Origin: Vibrio hepatarius
GTDB taxonomy: Bacteria; Pseudomonadota; Gammaproteobacteria; Enterobacterales; Vibrionaceae
DNA length: 64,000 nt
Direction: 5' to 3'
Assembly: GCF_001274785.1 (NCBI RefSeq)
Contig: NZ_LHPI01000019.1
Coordinates: forward strand, 124,001-188,000
The notes under the pieces: model-generated
What the model was told of the DNA's origin: nothing
Seen by the model: only the letters and a program-made list of their open reading frames with translations
Database searches by the model: none
Translations under genes and position numbers: made by a program
Shown here: positions 45,601 to 53,196 of the stretch, piece by piece
Numbering within the stretch: the stretch's first letter is position 1
Layout: each line of letters starts with the position of its first letter

Positions 45601-46656
45601 ATGAACAAGCTTTTGTATAAATTTTTGGTCGCGATTGTATCTGCACCGTTTATCTCTGCCTGTAACACCGAGAATCAAACAGATGCTCCGTTATCGATTC
45701 GTGATGTCACAACAATCGAAATTACCGCACCAAAAGCAGATATTGCCAAAAGCGAGAGTGTGCAATTAACAGCGAATGGAACAACGAGTGGCGGGAATGT
45801 TATCGATATTTCCAGTGAAGTAGAGTGGCGTAGCTCAGACACTGATTCAGTTACCGTCGATTCTAAAGGCATTGCAACTGGTTTTGAAACAGGTTCAGCG
45901 ACGATTACCGCTCATGTAAATGGGATTACCAGCAATGAAGTGACGTTGACGGTTTTACCTGCGCAACTGAGCGAAATCCAAATCTCACCGCCTTACTTAT
46001 CACTTATTCAAGGTAAACAGCGCCAGTTGAGTGCGCTTGGTATTTACGATGACGAGACAACGGCTGAGATTAGCGCATCGGTCGAATGGCACAGTGACAA
46101 CGAAGCGGCAGCGACGATTGACGCGTCTGGTCTGCTGACAGCATTGGATGATGGAGAGGCAGTCATCACGGCAACGGTTGAAGGTATTGTTAGTGAACCA
46201 ACAACTAGCAAAATCTGTCAGCTACAGGACGAATGCTTAAGCGAGGTCGATAAGCAAGGCAAGCGATTTACCTCTTCTCCTAGTGAGGTGTTGCTGACTT
46301 CTTTGGCTTACAGCCAATATGACTCTACTTATAGTGAGGAGGGGATTGATGGGCCCGAAGGAGAGTTTGCCGTTTTTACTCACTCGAATGCGGTCAAATG
46401 GTGCAAGTATCTGGCATCAAATCAATATGAAGGTCGGAGCAACTGGCGTTTAGCGTCTCGCAATGAGTTACTGCAAGAGCTATACGGAGAGTTTGGGCAT
46501 ATGTATTTAGCTCAAGGTTGGCCTGCCAGCCGGGTTTACTGGTCGAACACCGCCAACGGTTCTAAATATTACAATGTTGGCCTTTATGATGGCTTTACTC
46601 TTGCCGACTTCCCAAACCGCACGGTCTACGCGTCTTGCGTGTCGGTCGCTGCATAA
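45601..46656 (+). CDS. Ig-like (Big2) lipoprotein with C-terminal Lcl/DUF1566-like domain
   Basis: The 351-residue protein has a lipoprotein signal with lipobox ISAC (Cys21). Two bacterial Ig-like Big2 repeats follow (about 35-118, ending VTLTVLP, and 120-205; each has the VEWRSSD/VEWHSDN and ATI pattern). Residues about 210-351 resemble Lcl/DUF1566 domains (NAVKWCKYL, NWRLASRNELLQEL, YWSNT, ASCVSV). Such proteins are surface or periplasmic and may mediate adhesion. Cysteines in the last domain probably form disulfides. A hairpin follows. No functional partner is evident nearby. Confidence 0.78.
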   Translation: MNKLLYKFLVAIVSAPFISACNTENQTDAPLSIRDVTTIEITAPKADIAKSESVQLTANGTTSGGNVIDISSEVEWRSSDTDSVTVDSKGIATGFETGSATITAHVNGITSNEVTLTVLPAQLSEIQISPPYLSLIQGKQRQLSALGIYDDETTAEISASVEWHSDNEAAATIDASGLLTALDDGEAVITATVEGIVSEPTTSKICQLQDECLSEVDKQGKRFTSSPSEVLLTSLAYSQYDSTYSEEGIDGPEGEFAVFTHSNAVKWCKYLASNQYEGRSNWRLASRNELLQELYGEFGHMYLAQGWPASRVYWSNTANGSKYYNVGLYDGFTLADFPNRTVYASCVSVAA

Positions 46657-46676
46657 CTTCTTGTTTGAAAACGAAA

Positions 46677-46698
46677 CAGCCCGATGACTATCGGGCTG
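46677..46698 (+). terminator. hairpin after lipoprotein gene
   Basis: CAGCCCGAT-gact-ATCGGGCTG, a 9-base perfect stem without a strong T run. Confidence 0.6.
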
Positions 46699-46759
46699 GC
46701 TGAGTGCTATGTATAGCTCAACATCGCTTGTGACTAACGCTTCAACAATCCTTTACTGT

Positions 46760-47455
46760 TTAGATAAGGCAAAATATGTGGTCGAGATTCCCCGCCAATT
46801 TTGTTGTGACTTCCTGAGACCAAGTACTTTGCTTTTGGTTACTTGAACGGTTTGCGTAGTAGTCGTGCATGGTCTGGTCGTAACGCTTGATATCGTCAAG
46901 GTCGAGCTCTTGGTATTGGTTTTCATGGACAACCACGTGCGCTGGTAAGCGAGGTTTCACTTCCGGGTCTTGGTCTGGGTGACCAAGGCACATCCCAAAC
47001 AGTACCGCAGTGTTTTGTGGTAGTCCTAGCAGTTCGTCTACGTGTTGGGCATTATTACGTAAGCCACCAATGTATACACCACCGAGTCCCATAGACTCCG
47101 CGGCGAGCAGGCAGTTTTGCGCCATAATGCCAGAATCAACGGCGCCAATGAGTGTCAGCTCAGTGAAGTCGGCTTGTACCTGTGGGTTGATGGTTGCGTG
47201 GCGCTGATAATCAATGCAGAACACCAAAAACTCAGCAGCAGAGTCCACATACGCTTGGTTGCCTGCATACTTGGCTAGTTGCTGACGCTTCTCTTTGTCG
47301 GTGACTCGAATGACCGATACAACTTGCAGCATACTGGATGACGATGCGGCAAGGCCTGCCTGCAAAATAGTATCTAGTTGTTCTTTGTCGATAGGTTGAG
47401 CGGTAAATTTACGAATGGAACGGTGACCTAACATGGTTTGGATCGTACTGTTCAT
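46760..47455 (-). CDS. nfsA: oxygen-insensitive NADPH nitroreductase (NfsA type)
   Basis: The 231-residue flavoprotein closely follows E. coli NfsA: GHRSIRKFT, SSSSMLQVVSVIRVTD, NCLLAAESMGLGGVYIGGLRNN, FGMCLGHPDQDPEVKPRLPAHVVVHEN. It reduces nitro compounds and quinones by two-electron steps using NADPH and FMN in the cytoplasm. The ATG at 47455 gives the usual family start (MNSTIQTMLGHRSIR); longer in-frame starts add a non-conserved leader. It is divergent from the marC gene. Confidence 0.92.
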   Translation of the reverse strand: MNSTIQTMLGHRSIRKFTAQPIDKEQLDTILQAGLAASSSSMLQVVSVIRVTDKEKRQQLAKYAGNQAYVDSAAEFLVFCIDYQRHATINPQVQADFTELTLIGAVDSGIMAQNCLLAAESMGLGGVYIGGLRNNAQHVDELLGLPQNTAVLFGMCLGHPDQDPEVKPRLPAHVVVHENQYQELDLDDIKRYDQTMHDYYANRSSNQKQSTWSQEVTTKLAGNLDHIFCLI

Positions 47456-47654
47456 GACGACTGAAATCCTTCTTATTGTTATCTTAATGTAACGCCTCAC
47501 CATAACGGCATTTTCGGGTAGGGTAAACCATCTCAAAAGCAATAATTGTCAAATTTAGTTTGCATAGTTGCCGTAAATAAGCCGCCAGCCACCACTTAGT
47601 CTTCAGCATAGGTATACACTTCTAAGAACCAGCAACAGCCGAGTGGGCAACAAT

Positions 47655-48296
47655 ATGAAAGAACTAATTATTCACACTGTCACGGTGTTTATGGGGTTCT
47701 TCGCTATCATGAATCCGATCGCCAATACGCCGATTTTCTTGAGTTTGACCGCCGACGAAGACAGAGAAACGGTACGCTCAATTGCATTTCGCTCTGTACT
47801 TATCGCCTTTATTATCGTCGCGGTCGTCGCTATCTCGGGGAAACTTATCTTTTCACTGTTTGGCATCACTCTTTATGCATTGCGAGTGACGGGCGGGATC
47901 TTAGTATTTTTGATTGGCTTTCATATGTTATTTGGCGATACCAGCCATCAGCAAACTAAAGAGAAAGCAAAATCACCGGCGCAACAAAAAGCAGCGCTCA
48001 GTATCGCGGTTTCGCCACTTGCAATGCCAATCTTAGCGGGGCCAGGAACAATCGCGACCGCGATGAACTTCGCTACCACCGGCGGATTTAACGAAACTCT
48101 TGTTACCATCGTTTCATTCGGTGTGCTGTGCATTGTCACTTACTTGCTGTTCTTATTTGGCGATAGGATTGTTAAAGCGGTTGGCCCGAGTGCGTTGAGC
48201 GTGGTGACAAAAATGATGGGGTTGATTCTAGCGGTCATTGGCGTGCAAATGTTACTCGAAGGTATCGCAGAAGCGATCAAGACAGGTTTTTTCTAA
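47655..48296 (+). CDS. MarC-family integral membrane protein
   Basis: The 213-residue protein has about six membrane helices and MarC landmarks (FFAIMNPIANTPIFLSLT, LRVTGGILVFLIGFHMLFG, SPLAMPILAGPGTIATAM). The family was once linked to multiple antibiotic resistance, but that link has not held up and its function is unknown. The ATG at 47655 is preferred over the GTG at 47643. No operon partner is seen. Confidence 0.9.
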   Translation: MKELIIHTVTVFMGFFAIMNPIANTPIFLSLTADEDRETVRSIAFRSVLIAFIIVAVVAISGKLIFSLFGITLYALRVTGGILVFLIGFHMLFGDTSHQQTKEKAKSPAQQKAALSIAVSPLAMPILAGPGTIATAMNFATTGGFNETLVTIVSFGVLCIVTYLLFLFGDRIVKAVGPSALSVVTKMMGLILAVIGVQMLLEGIAEAIKTGFF

Positions 48297-48415
48297 GCGA
48301 ATTTGATGTCTACTGAATGGAATTAACGGTACGTTAACATTACAATTGCAAACTCGATATTCAAGCCAAAGTAAAATTGCAGCGTTCTTAACAAGAAGAA
48401 ATAAGGGAACTAAGT

Positions 48416-49438
48416 ATGTGGAAAGTGTCTAGCATATCAGTATTGGGGCTGTTAACGGCTCCGATGACAATGGCTGAAGACGTAAGTGCTAGAGATTTGT
48501 GTTTGCTCAAAGCGATTGAACAGAGCAGTGGTAGCGAAACCATACAAGAGATCCGTCAGCAATGTGAACTGGAAGCGGTGACTCAAACAAAGCCCGTCGA
48601 TCCCGTCGCTAATCCAGAGACGGTGGAAGAGAACTTGGTCAACAAACGTTTGGAGTCAGAAAAACAAACCGCATTTGAACCTTTTAGTTTGGTGGCGCAT
48701 CGCGTTAACTACATTCTGCCGTTTACATATAGCGACCGTGCCAACAAACGCGCTTACGCTGAAACCCAATATGGCGATGAACTGCGCAAAGAAGAGGCAG
48801 AGTTCCAGATCAGTTTTAAAGTCCCGTTAAACTACGACGATTTGTTGTTTGATGGCGATGGCTTGTTCTTCGGCATGACGCTCAAATCATTCTGGCAGGT
48901 GTATACCGGTGCCGCTTCGCGACCATTCCGTGAGACTAACTATCGTCCCGAGTTCTTTTATTACACGCCAACCGACTGGCAACCGTTTGATGGTTCGACT
49001 TGGCTGGGTTTTGGTATTGAACATGAATCCAATGGTCAGAGACAAGACTTATCGCGTAGCTGGAATCGAGTGTATGCCAACTTGACCTTCGCGAAAGACA
49101 ACTTTGCGATTGCGGTACAGCCTTGGTGGCGCATACCTGAAGATGACAAAACCTCACCAGATGATCCAAGTGGTGATGATAACCCAGATATTGAAGATTA
49201 TATGGGACACTTTGAACTGACCAGTGCTTACAAATGGGATGAGTATGAGTTTACATTTGTCGGGCGAGAGAATTTCAAAACGCATAAAGGCTATGCAGAG
49301 GTCGGTGTATTATTCCCGATTTGGGGAAAACTTCGAGGCTACGCGCAATACTCGACTGGATATGGTAAGAGCTTAATTGACTACAACCACAACCAGCAAC
49401 GTATCGGTATTGGTGTTGCAATTAACGGTGTACTGTAA
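48416..49438 (+). CDS. pldA: outer-membrane phospholipase A (OMPLA)
   Basis: The 340-residue protein has a signal peptide (MWKVSSISVLGLLTAPMTMA-ED) and the phospholipase A1 barrel. The active-site segment GIEHESNGQ carries the catalytic His and Ser, and a Trp-rich strand and YAQYSTGYGKSLIDYNHNQQRIGIGV lie near the end. The enzyme hydrolyses phospholipids that reach the outer leaflet, working as a calcium-dependent dimer. AAGGGAA precedes the ATG. It is longer than E. coli PldA at the N-terminus, with an acidic linker of about 70 residues before the barrel. Confidence 0.93.
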   Translation: MWKVSSISVLGLLTAPMTMAEDVSARDLCLLKAIEQSSGSETIQEIRQQCELEAVTQTKPVDPVANPETVEENLVNKRLESEKQTAFEPFSLVAHRVNYILPFTYSDRANKRAYAETQYGDELRKEEAEFQISFKVPLNYDDLLFDGDGLFFGMTLKSFWQVYTGAASRPFRETNYRPEFFYYTPTDWQPFDGSTWLGFGIEHESNGQRQDLSRSWNRVYANLTFAKDNFAIAVQPWWRIPEDDKTSPDDPSGDDNPDIEDYMGHFELTSAYKWDEYEFTFVGRENFKTHKGYAEVGVLFPIWGKLRGYAQYSTGYGKSLIDYNHNQQRIGIGVAINGVL

Positions 49439-49539
49439 TTTATCGCAGTAATTAAAATAATATCGGTGGCGTAAATATTATTTTAATTCGTACATAAACC
49501 AGTTTAATGACCGCTGAGTTTGATGAAATATTTACCGGA

Positions 49540-49683
49540 TTAGAGTTCGTATAATTTATCAAACTCTCTTTGAGCTAAGATATCTTCAATCTTCTTTCTT
49601 GTCTCATGAGCCGTTGGCGCCTTTGGCTCTTGAGCTTTTTTCTTTGGGCTTCTTGCCGTCTCTTGCTGAGTTTTTTTGCTCAT
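49540..49683 (-). CDS. small basic protein, 47 residues
   Basis: I do not recognise a family. ATG 49683 is preceded by CAGGGAA. The product MSKKTQQETARSPKKKAQEP and following is lysine-rich, with a C-terminal amphipathic helix (HETRKKIEDILAQREFDKLYEL). It is last of three small minus-strand genes, 42 bases after the middle one. A nucleic-acid or protein-binding role is possible but unproven. Confidence 0.6.
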   Translation of the reverse strand: MSKKTQQETARSPKKKAQEPKAPTAHETRKKIEDILAQREFDKLYEL

Positions 49684-49725
49684 ATTTCCCTGCCTTCTGA
49701 TTGGATAAAAAAATAAATATTAGGC

Positions 49726-49935
49726 TTAATAGATCTTAAATGTTCCTAATTTAGTTCCTTCGTCAGTCAATATATCACCTTGGTTGCTTTTATCGCAAAA
49801 ACTAAAGTGAATAGCAGAGTTATTTGTTGTGATTCTGGGGTGAATGTGGCGTTTTAATATATCGCTATTTAGTTGGTTTATTTGTGAAGACCATTGCGTG
49901 TTTTGCTGTGATAAGTCGAAATCTATTCTATACAT
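49726..49935 (-). CDS. small hypothetical protein, 69 residues
   Basis: The frame starts at ATG 49935, with a good AAGGAAG ribosome site 4-5 bases upstream, and encodes MYRIDFDLSQQNTQWSSQIN through LGTFKIY. There is no signal peptide or membrane helix; the composition suits a small folded beta-rich protein. Its start overlaps the stop of a 28-codon gene (ATGTATAG), so translation is probably coupled. No known family was recognised. Confidence 0.6.
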   Translation of the reverse strand: MYRIDFDLSQQNTQWSSQINQLNSDILKRHIHPRITTNNSAIHFSFCDKSNQGDILTDEGTKLGTFKIY

Positions 49936-50014
49936 TTGCTTCCTTTTTTTGTTGTGCGTCTTTATCGCGCAGTAATTGATACCAATGTCGTTGGCGTGTT
50001 GTTCTTCTGGACAT
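49928..50014 (-). CDS. 28-residue basic peptide, coupled to the next small gene
   Basis: ATG 50014 is preceded by TAGGAAAATT. The peptide MSRRTTRQRHWYQLLRDKDA and eight more residues is strongly basic. Its TAG stop overlaps the ATG of the following gene by 8 bases, and the next gene's ribosome site (AAGGAAG) lies inside this frame. It may be a functional small protein or a leader peptide that drives coupled translation. Confidence 0.5.
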   Translation of the reverse strand: MSRRTTRQRHWYQLLRDKDAQQKKEANV

Positions 50015-50122
50015 AATTTTCCTATGGATGTGTAAAAGCAGCCGTGAGAGGAGGTGGCTAAATGAAAAGTGTTAGGTAGTTGAGTAAGGGTAGAGAAACT
50101 AAAAGGGGAGAAGGGGGAAGTT

Positions 50123-50146
50123 GGTGTGGTGAAAGCTCACCACACC
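50123..50146 (-). terminator. terminator after cold-shock gene
   Basis: GGTGTGGTGA and TCACCACACC form a 10-base perfect stem with a 4-base loop, 8 bases after the cold-shock stop codon. The following minus strand is pyrimidine-rich. Confidence 0.8.
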
Positions 50147-50154
50147 AGAATATC

Positions 50155-50364
50155 TTAAAGCGCAGTTACGTTAGCAGCTTGTGGGCCTTTTTTGCCCTGC
50201 TCAACGTCGAAGCTAACTTTTTGGCCTTCAGCAAGAGTTTTGAAGCCTTCAGAAACGATTGAGTTGAAGTGTACAAACACGTCAGCGCCGCCGTTGTCTT
50301 GAGTGATGAAACCGAAACCTTTAGTTTCGTTGAACCATTTTACTGAACCAGTTGTTTTAGACAT
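50155..50364 (-). CDS. cold-shock protein, CspA family
   Basis: The 69-residue protein is a complete cold-shock domain with RNP1 (KGFGFIT) and RNP2 (DVFVHF) motifs; it binds single-stranded nucleic acid and melts RNA structures. It starts MSKTTGSVKWFNETKGFGFI. The gene is preceded by a long non-coding stretch, as for cspA-type mRNAs with a structured 5' leader. Whether it responds to cold is not shown by sequence. Confidence 0.95.
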   Translation of the reverse strand: MSKTTGSVKWFNETKGFGFITQDNGGADVFVHFNSIVSEGFKTLAEGQKVSFDVEQGKKGPQAANVTAL

Positions 50365-50749
50365 AGATACCTCTATATAAATAAAATTTAAATTGAAGCT
50401 GATAACAAAAGCTATTTATGGATTATGAAGAGAAGCAGTCGCAGGAGCTAAACGAAAGGTATCGAAAGGTAACTGAGAGAAGACTTTTACTTGTTTTACA
50501 TACATAGCTCGTTTGTAAGAGCTAGGAACACTATACACGTTGTTTCGATAATCACCAGAGTTATTTTCGTTTTTTTACAATAATTAGTAATAAACATGTG
50601 TAATGCAGAAACAAAGACGACGGCGATTAGTAGCTCTTCTACTTGTGTTGGCGTCGAATCGCGTCCCTCTTTTCACCCAGAGTGCTTCGCGGGTGAGTTG
50701 TCTCTCTTAACCACAGCCGGATAAACCCTATGCTTCTCCAAAAGTTTGC
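50365..50749. other. long leader/promoter region of the cold-shock gene
   Basis: No coding frame is supported. It should hold the cold-shock promoter and 5' leader on the minus strand. A TCACCC/GGGTGA hairpin at 50673-50696 lies after the SDR gene and may end the minus operon of region 3. No clear cold-box was recognised. Confidence 0.45.
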
Positions 50750-51427
50750 TTATAGTGAAGCTCCACCGCAAACAACTAATTCTTGACCCGTCACCGCATC
50801 TGCGGCTGGAGAAAGAATAAATCTCACATATTCAGCAACTTCATTTGGAGAAATGTATCGGCCAATCGGTGGAAGTTTTGGTGATGAGGATTGTCGGTTA
50901 GGATCAAGAAGCATTGGCGTTTCTGTTGCACCTGGCGCGATTATATTTGCTGTTATGCCTCTTGGCGCAAGCTCTGCTGCCCAACTACGAACCATGCCGA
51001 AAAGAGCCGACTTAGTTGCGACGTATTGAGACCGTCCAGCGACGCCTTTAGATGTTCGACTGCCAATGACAATAATTCGTCCACCTTGAGGTAACTGGGA
51101 GGCAAAATGATTGGCAAGTATTTCTGCGACAGAAACGTGTAGGTGCCATATGGAGTGGCTTTCTACAGTATCAATTTGTCCCAAAGGAGCTGCGAGCATT
51201 TTGCCCGCAGCATGGATAACTGTATCGACATTAGTGAGCTTATTTAAGCAATCTGTTAGTTGTTCTTGGTTGTATAGGTCAACACTGTGACTCGTGAAAT
51301 TTGGGTTCTCATGTTCAACCTTAGTTCGACTCAATCCTGTCACTTTCCAACCATGAGATAACAGTAATTCGGAGATCGCTTGACCTATACCGGAACTCAC
51401 CCCGGTGACAACTGCGTGACGTGTCAT
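50750..51427 (-). CDS. SDR-family oxidoreductase
   Basis: The 225-residue protein is a classical SDR: cofactor motif TGVSSGIG near residue 8, HAAG in place of NNAG, and catalytic YVATK. It ends with the usual GQELVVCGG. SDRs of this size oxidise or reduce alcohols with NAD(P). Its ATG overlaps the stop of the YhcH-type gene by 4 bases (ATGA), so it is the last gene of the minus operon. It probably acts on a sugar acid or aldehyde intermediate, but the substrate is unknown. Confidence 0.88.
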   Translation of the reverse strand: MTRHAVVTGVSSGIGQAISELLLSHGWKVTGLSRTKVEHENPNFTSHSVDLYNQEQLTDCLNKLTNVDTVIHAAGKMLAAPLGQIDTVESHSIWHLHVSVAEILANHFASQLPQGGRIIVIGSRTSKGVAGRSQYVATKSALFGMVRSWAAELAPRGITANIIAPGATETPMLLDPNRQSSSPKLPPIGRYISPNEVAEYVRFILSPAADAVTGQELVVCGGASL

Positions 51428-51900
51428 AAGCTGTCCTTAAAGAACGATAGTGGCACTTTAAATACCGCTTTTCGAATTTGAGTTGGTACGGATACCGCAC
51501 ATAAGGCTTGATGTGCTTCCCCTGGCATGAACACGGCAAAATCGCCGGGTTTTAAGTGTACTGATTGAGATAGGATAGGCGAGGATAGTATATAGAGATC
51601 GGGTTTCTTTTCTATCGCGGGTTCATCAGTACAGTTGACGACACCGTAATTGATAATCTCTTCACCTTCTAAGACAACTTGGATGTCGGCATAGAGTCGG
51701 TGGAACTCTGTCTGACGAAGAGGTGTTTCTTCAGTATTTGCCAAACCAATGTTACAAAACCACTCTTGGTGTTCGAGTTGTAACTTTCCATCATCTGCAT
51801 TTTTTAGAGCATCATATGTACATTGAGTATTATCTAGAATGGCTCTTAAACCCTTGGGTAAGCCACAGGTGTTTAACGAAGATAAGTTTCCACAAAGCAT
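51424..51900 (-). CDS. YhcH/YjgK/YiaL-family (DUF386) protein
   Basis: The 158-residue protein belongs to the DUF386 family of cupin-like proteins found in sialic acid and sugar-acid operons; E. coli YhcH and YiaL belong here. Landmarks are QTEFHRLYADIQVVLEGEE and LKPGDFAVFMPGEAHQALC, with His and Glu metal ligands. Members are thought to help open or mutarotate sugar rings. ATG 51900 has AAGGA 8 bases upstream; the ATG at 51906 is too close to it. It sits between the sialidase-like and SDR genes in one operon. Confidence 0.88.
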   Translation of the reverse strand: MLCGNLSSLNTCGLPKGLRAILDNTQCTYDALKNADDGKLQLEHQEWFCNIGLANTEETPLRQTEFHRLYADIQVVLEGEEIINYGVVNCTDEPAIEKKPDLYILSSPILSQSVHLKPGDFAVFMPGEAHQALCAVSVPTQIRKAVFKVPLSFFKDSL

Positions 51901-51919
51901 GATCATATTCCTTATCAAC

Positions 51920-51945
51920 GAGTAGCCTCTAAACAGAGGCCACTC
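51920..51945 (-). other. intercistronic hairpin between sialidase-like and YhcH genes
   Basis: GAGT-a-GCCTCT-aaac-AGAGGC-c-ACTC forms a long stem with one mismatch. No T run follows on the minus strand. Confidence 0.6.
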
Positions 51946-51961
51946 GCAATGGTTTACTTAG

Positions 51962-53119
51962 TTAAAGATTGTTGATGCGCACATACTTGATTGCTTGTCG
52001 GAAGTAGGTGTATGCCACATGAATTACGCCATCTTCAGATTGGGTGATGCTTGGGTAAGAAAACTCTCGATTGAGCTTTTCTTGAGAGTTGTTTGTCATG
52101 CAGAAGCCGTCACCTTCATCAAGGTTGGCAACGATCGACCAGCTTTCTCCATCATCTTTTGATATTGCAAGTGTCATCGGCGCACGTGGCGCTCCCCAGA
52201 ACGCACTTTTTCCATCAACAATTTCCGGTTCTTTAGCGTCACTACCATCATCAATTTCATCGTAGAGTGAGCTACGACGATCAGTTGCGCCTTCTGCACT
52301 CATGTTATTGAACACCATAGCTAAACCACCGTTATTTAGAGTGGTTAGCTGTATGGAAGAATTGTTATTTGGTAATGGTGTTGCTGTTGGCTCACTCCAT
52401 GTTTCACCATTGTCATAGGAATAACTTTTATAAATGTTATCCGCCCAGCGGCTGCGATAAACAGCGATTAGTGCTCCGCTTTTTAGTGGAGAAACACACA
52501 TATGAACGCACCCCAAGCTGTTTGGTACGTCAACATCCCGCCATGTTTTACCTTTATCTTCTGAAATCTTTACGCTGCTTGTGTCGTAGTTTCCGACCCA
52601 TTTTTCACCTGGTTTAACGGTGCAGTTAAAGATAGGTAGCAACCAATTTCCATTGGGTAAGACAACGACAGGTTGGCGAATGAATGTACCTGGTTTGTCA
52701 ATCAGTACCTCAATTTCATGCCATGTTTCACCAAAATCAAAAGATTTTCGGCAGCGCACAATAGCGGTATCTTGATTTCCAGACACTTGAGCTGTCCACA
52801 TTAACCATAAGGTATTGTCTGGGTCTAAAAAGAGCACAGGGTTTTGTTCAGAACGTTCTGGGTCATCGGATAGTTTGATTGCTGCGTCCCATGTTTGCGC
52901 ACCTTTGCGTAAACGTGAGCATAAAATGGAAATGTCCGCGACACCTTCTTGAGTGCCAGCAAACCAAGTGCAGAGTAGGTCACCGTTTGGCAATACGAGC
53001 AAATTAGCGGCATGATTTTGAGGGTAATCTGAAGGCAACATGGCACTAATGTATGGAACAGCTCGGTTTTCAGTGATTAGTTTTCCGTCACGTTCGACAG
53101 TAACAGTTTCTTGATTCAT
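51962..53119 (-). CDS. sialidase-like BNR/Asp-box glycosidase, cytoplasmic
   Basis: The 385-residue protein shows four Asp boxes: SFDFGETW (126-133), SEDKGKTW (186-193), SYDNGETW (234-241) and SKDDGESW (320-327). This marks a six-bladed sialidase-type propeller. GTFIRQPVVV may stand in for the FRIP region. Family members cleave 2-keto-3-deoxy nonulosonic acids such as sialic acid, and some act on Kdo or related acids. There is no signal peptide, so it would act on an imported glycoside. Catalytic residues were not all identified by eye. It is co-operonic with a TRAP importer and a DapA-fold enzyme. Confidence 0.82.
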   Translation of the reverse strand: MNQETVTVERDGKLITENRAVPYISAMLPSDYPQNHAANLLVLPNGDLLCTWFAGTQEGVADISILCSRLRKGAQTWDAAIKLSDDPERSEQNPVLFLDPDNTLWLMWTAQVSGNQDTAIVRCRKSFDFGETWHEIEVLIDKPGTFIRQPVVVLPNGNWLLPIFNCTVKPGEKWVGNYDTSSVKISEDKGKTWRDVDVPNSLGCVHMCVSPLKSGALIAVYRSRWADNIYKSYSYDNGETWSEPTATPLPNNNSSIQLTTLNNGGLAMVFNNMSAEGATDRRSSLYDEIDDGSDAKEPEIVDGKSAFWGAPRAPMTLAISKDDGESWSIVANLDEGDGFCMTNNSQEKLNREFSYPSITQSEDGVIHVAYTYFRQAIKYVRINNL

Positions 53120-53164
53120 TGATTCGACTCCATAAATTGAATCGTATTAAAACGTTGTGAGATA

Positions 53165-53185
53165 TAGCCCACCTAATGTGGGCTA
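53165..53185 (-). other. intercistronic hairpin between TRAP permease and sialidase-like genes
   Basis: TAGCCCAC-ctaat-GTGGGCTA, an 8-base perfect stem without a T run on the minus strand. Confidence 0.6.
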
Positions 53186-53196
53186 CAGTTTATTAT

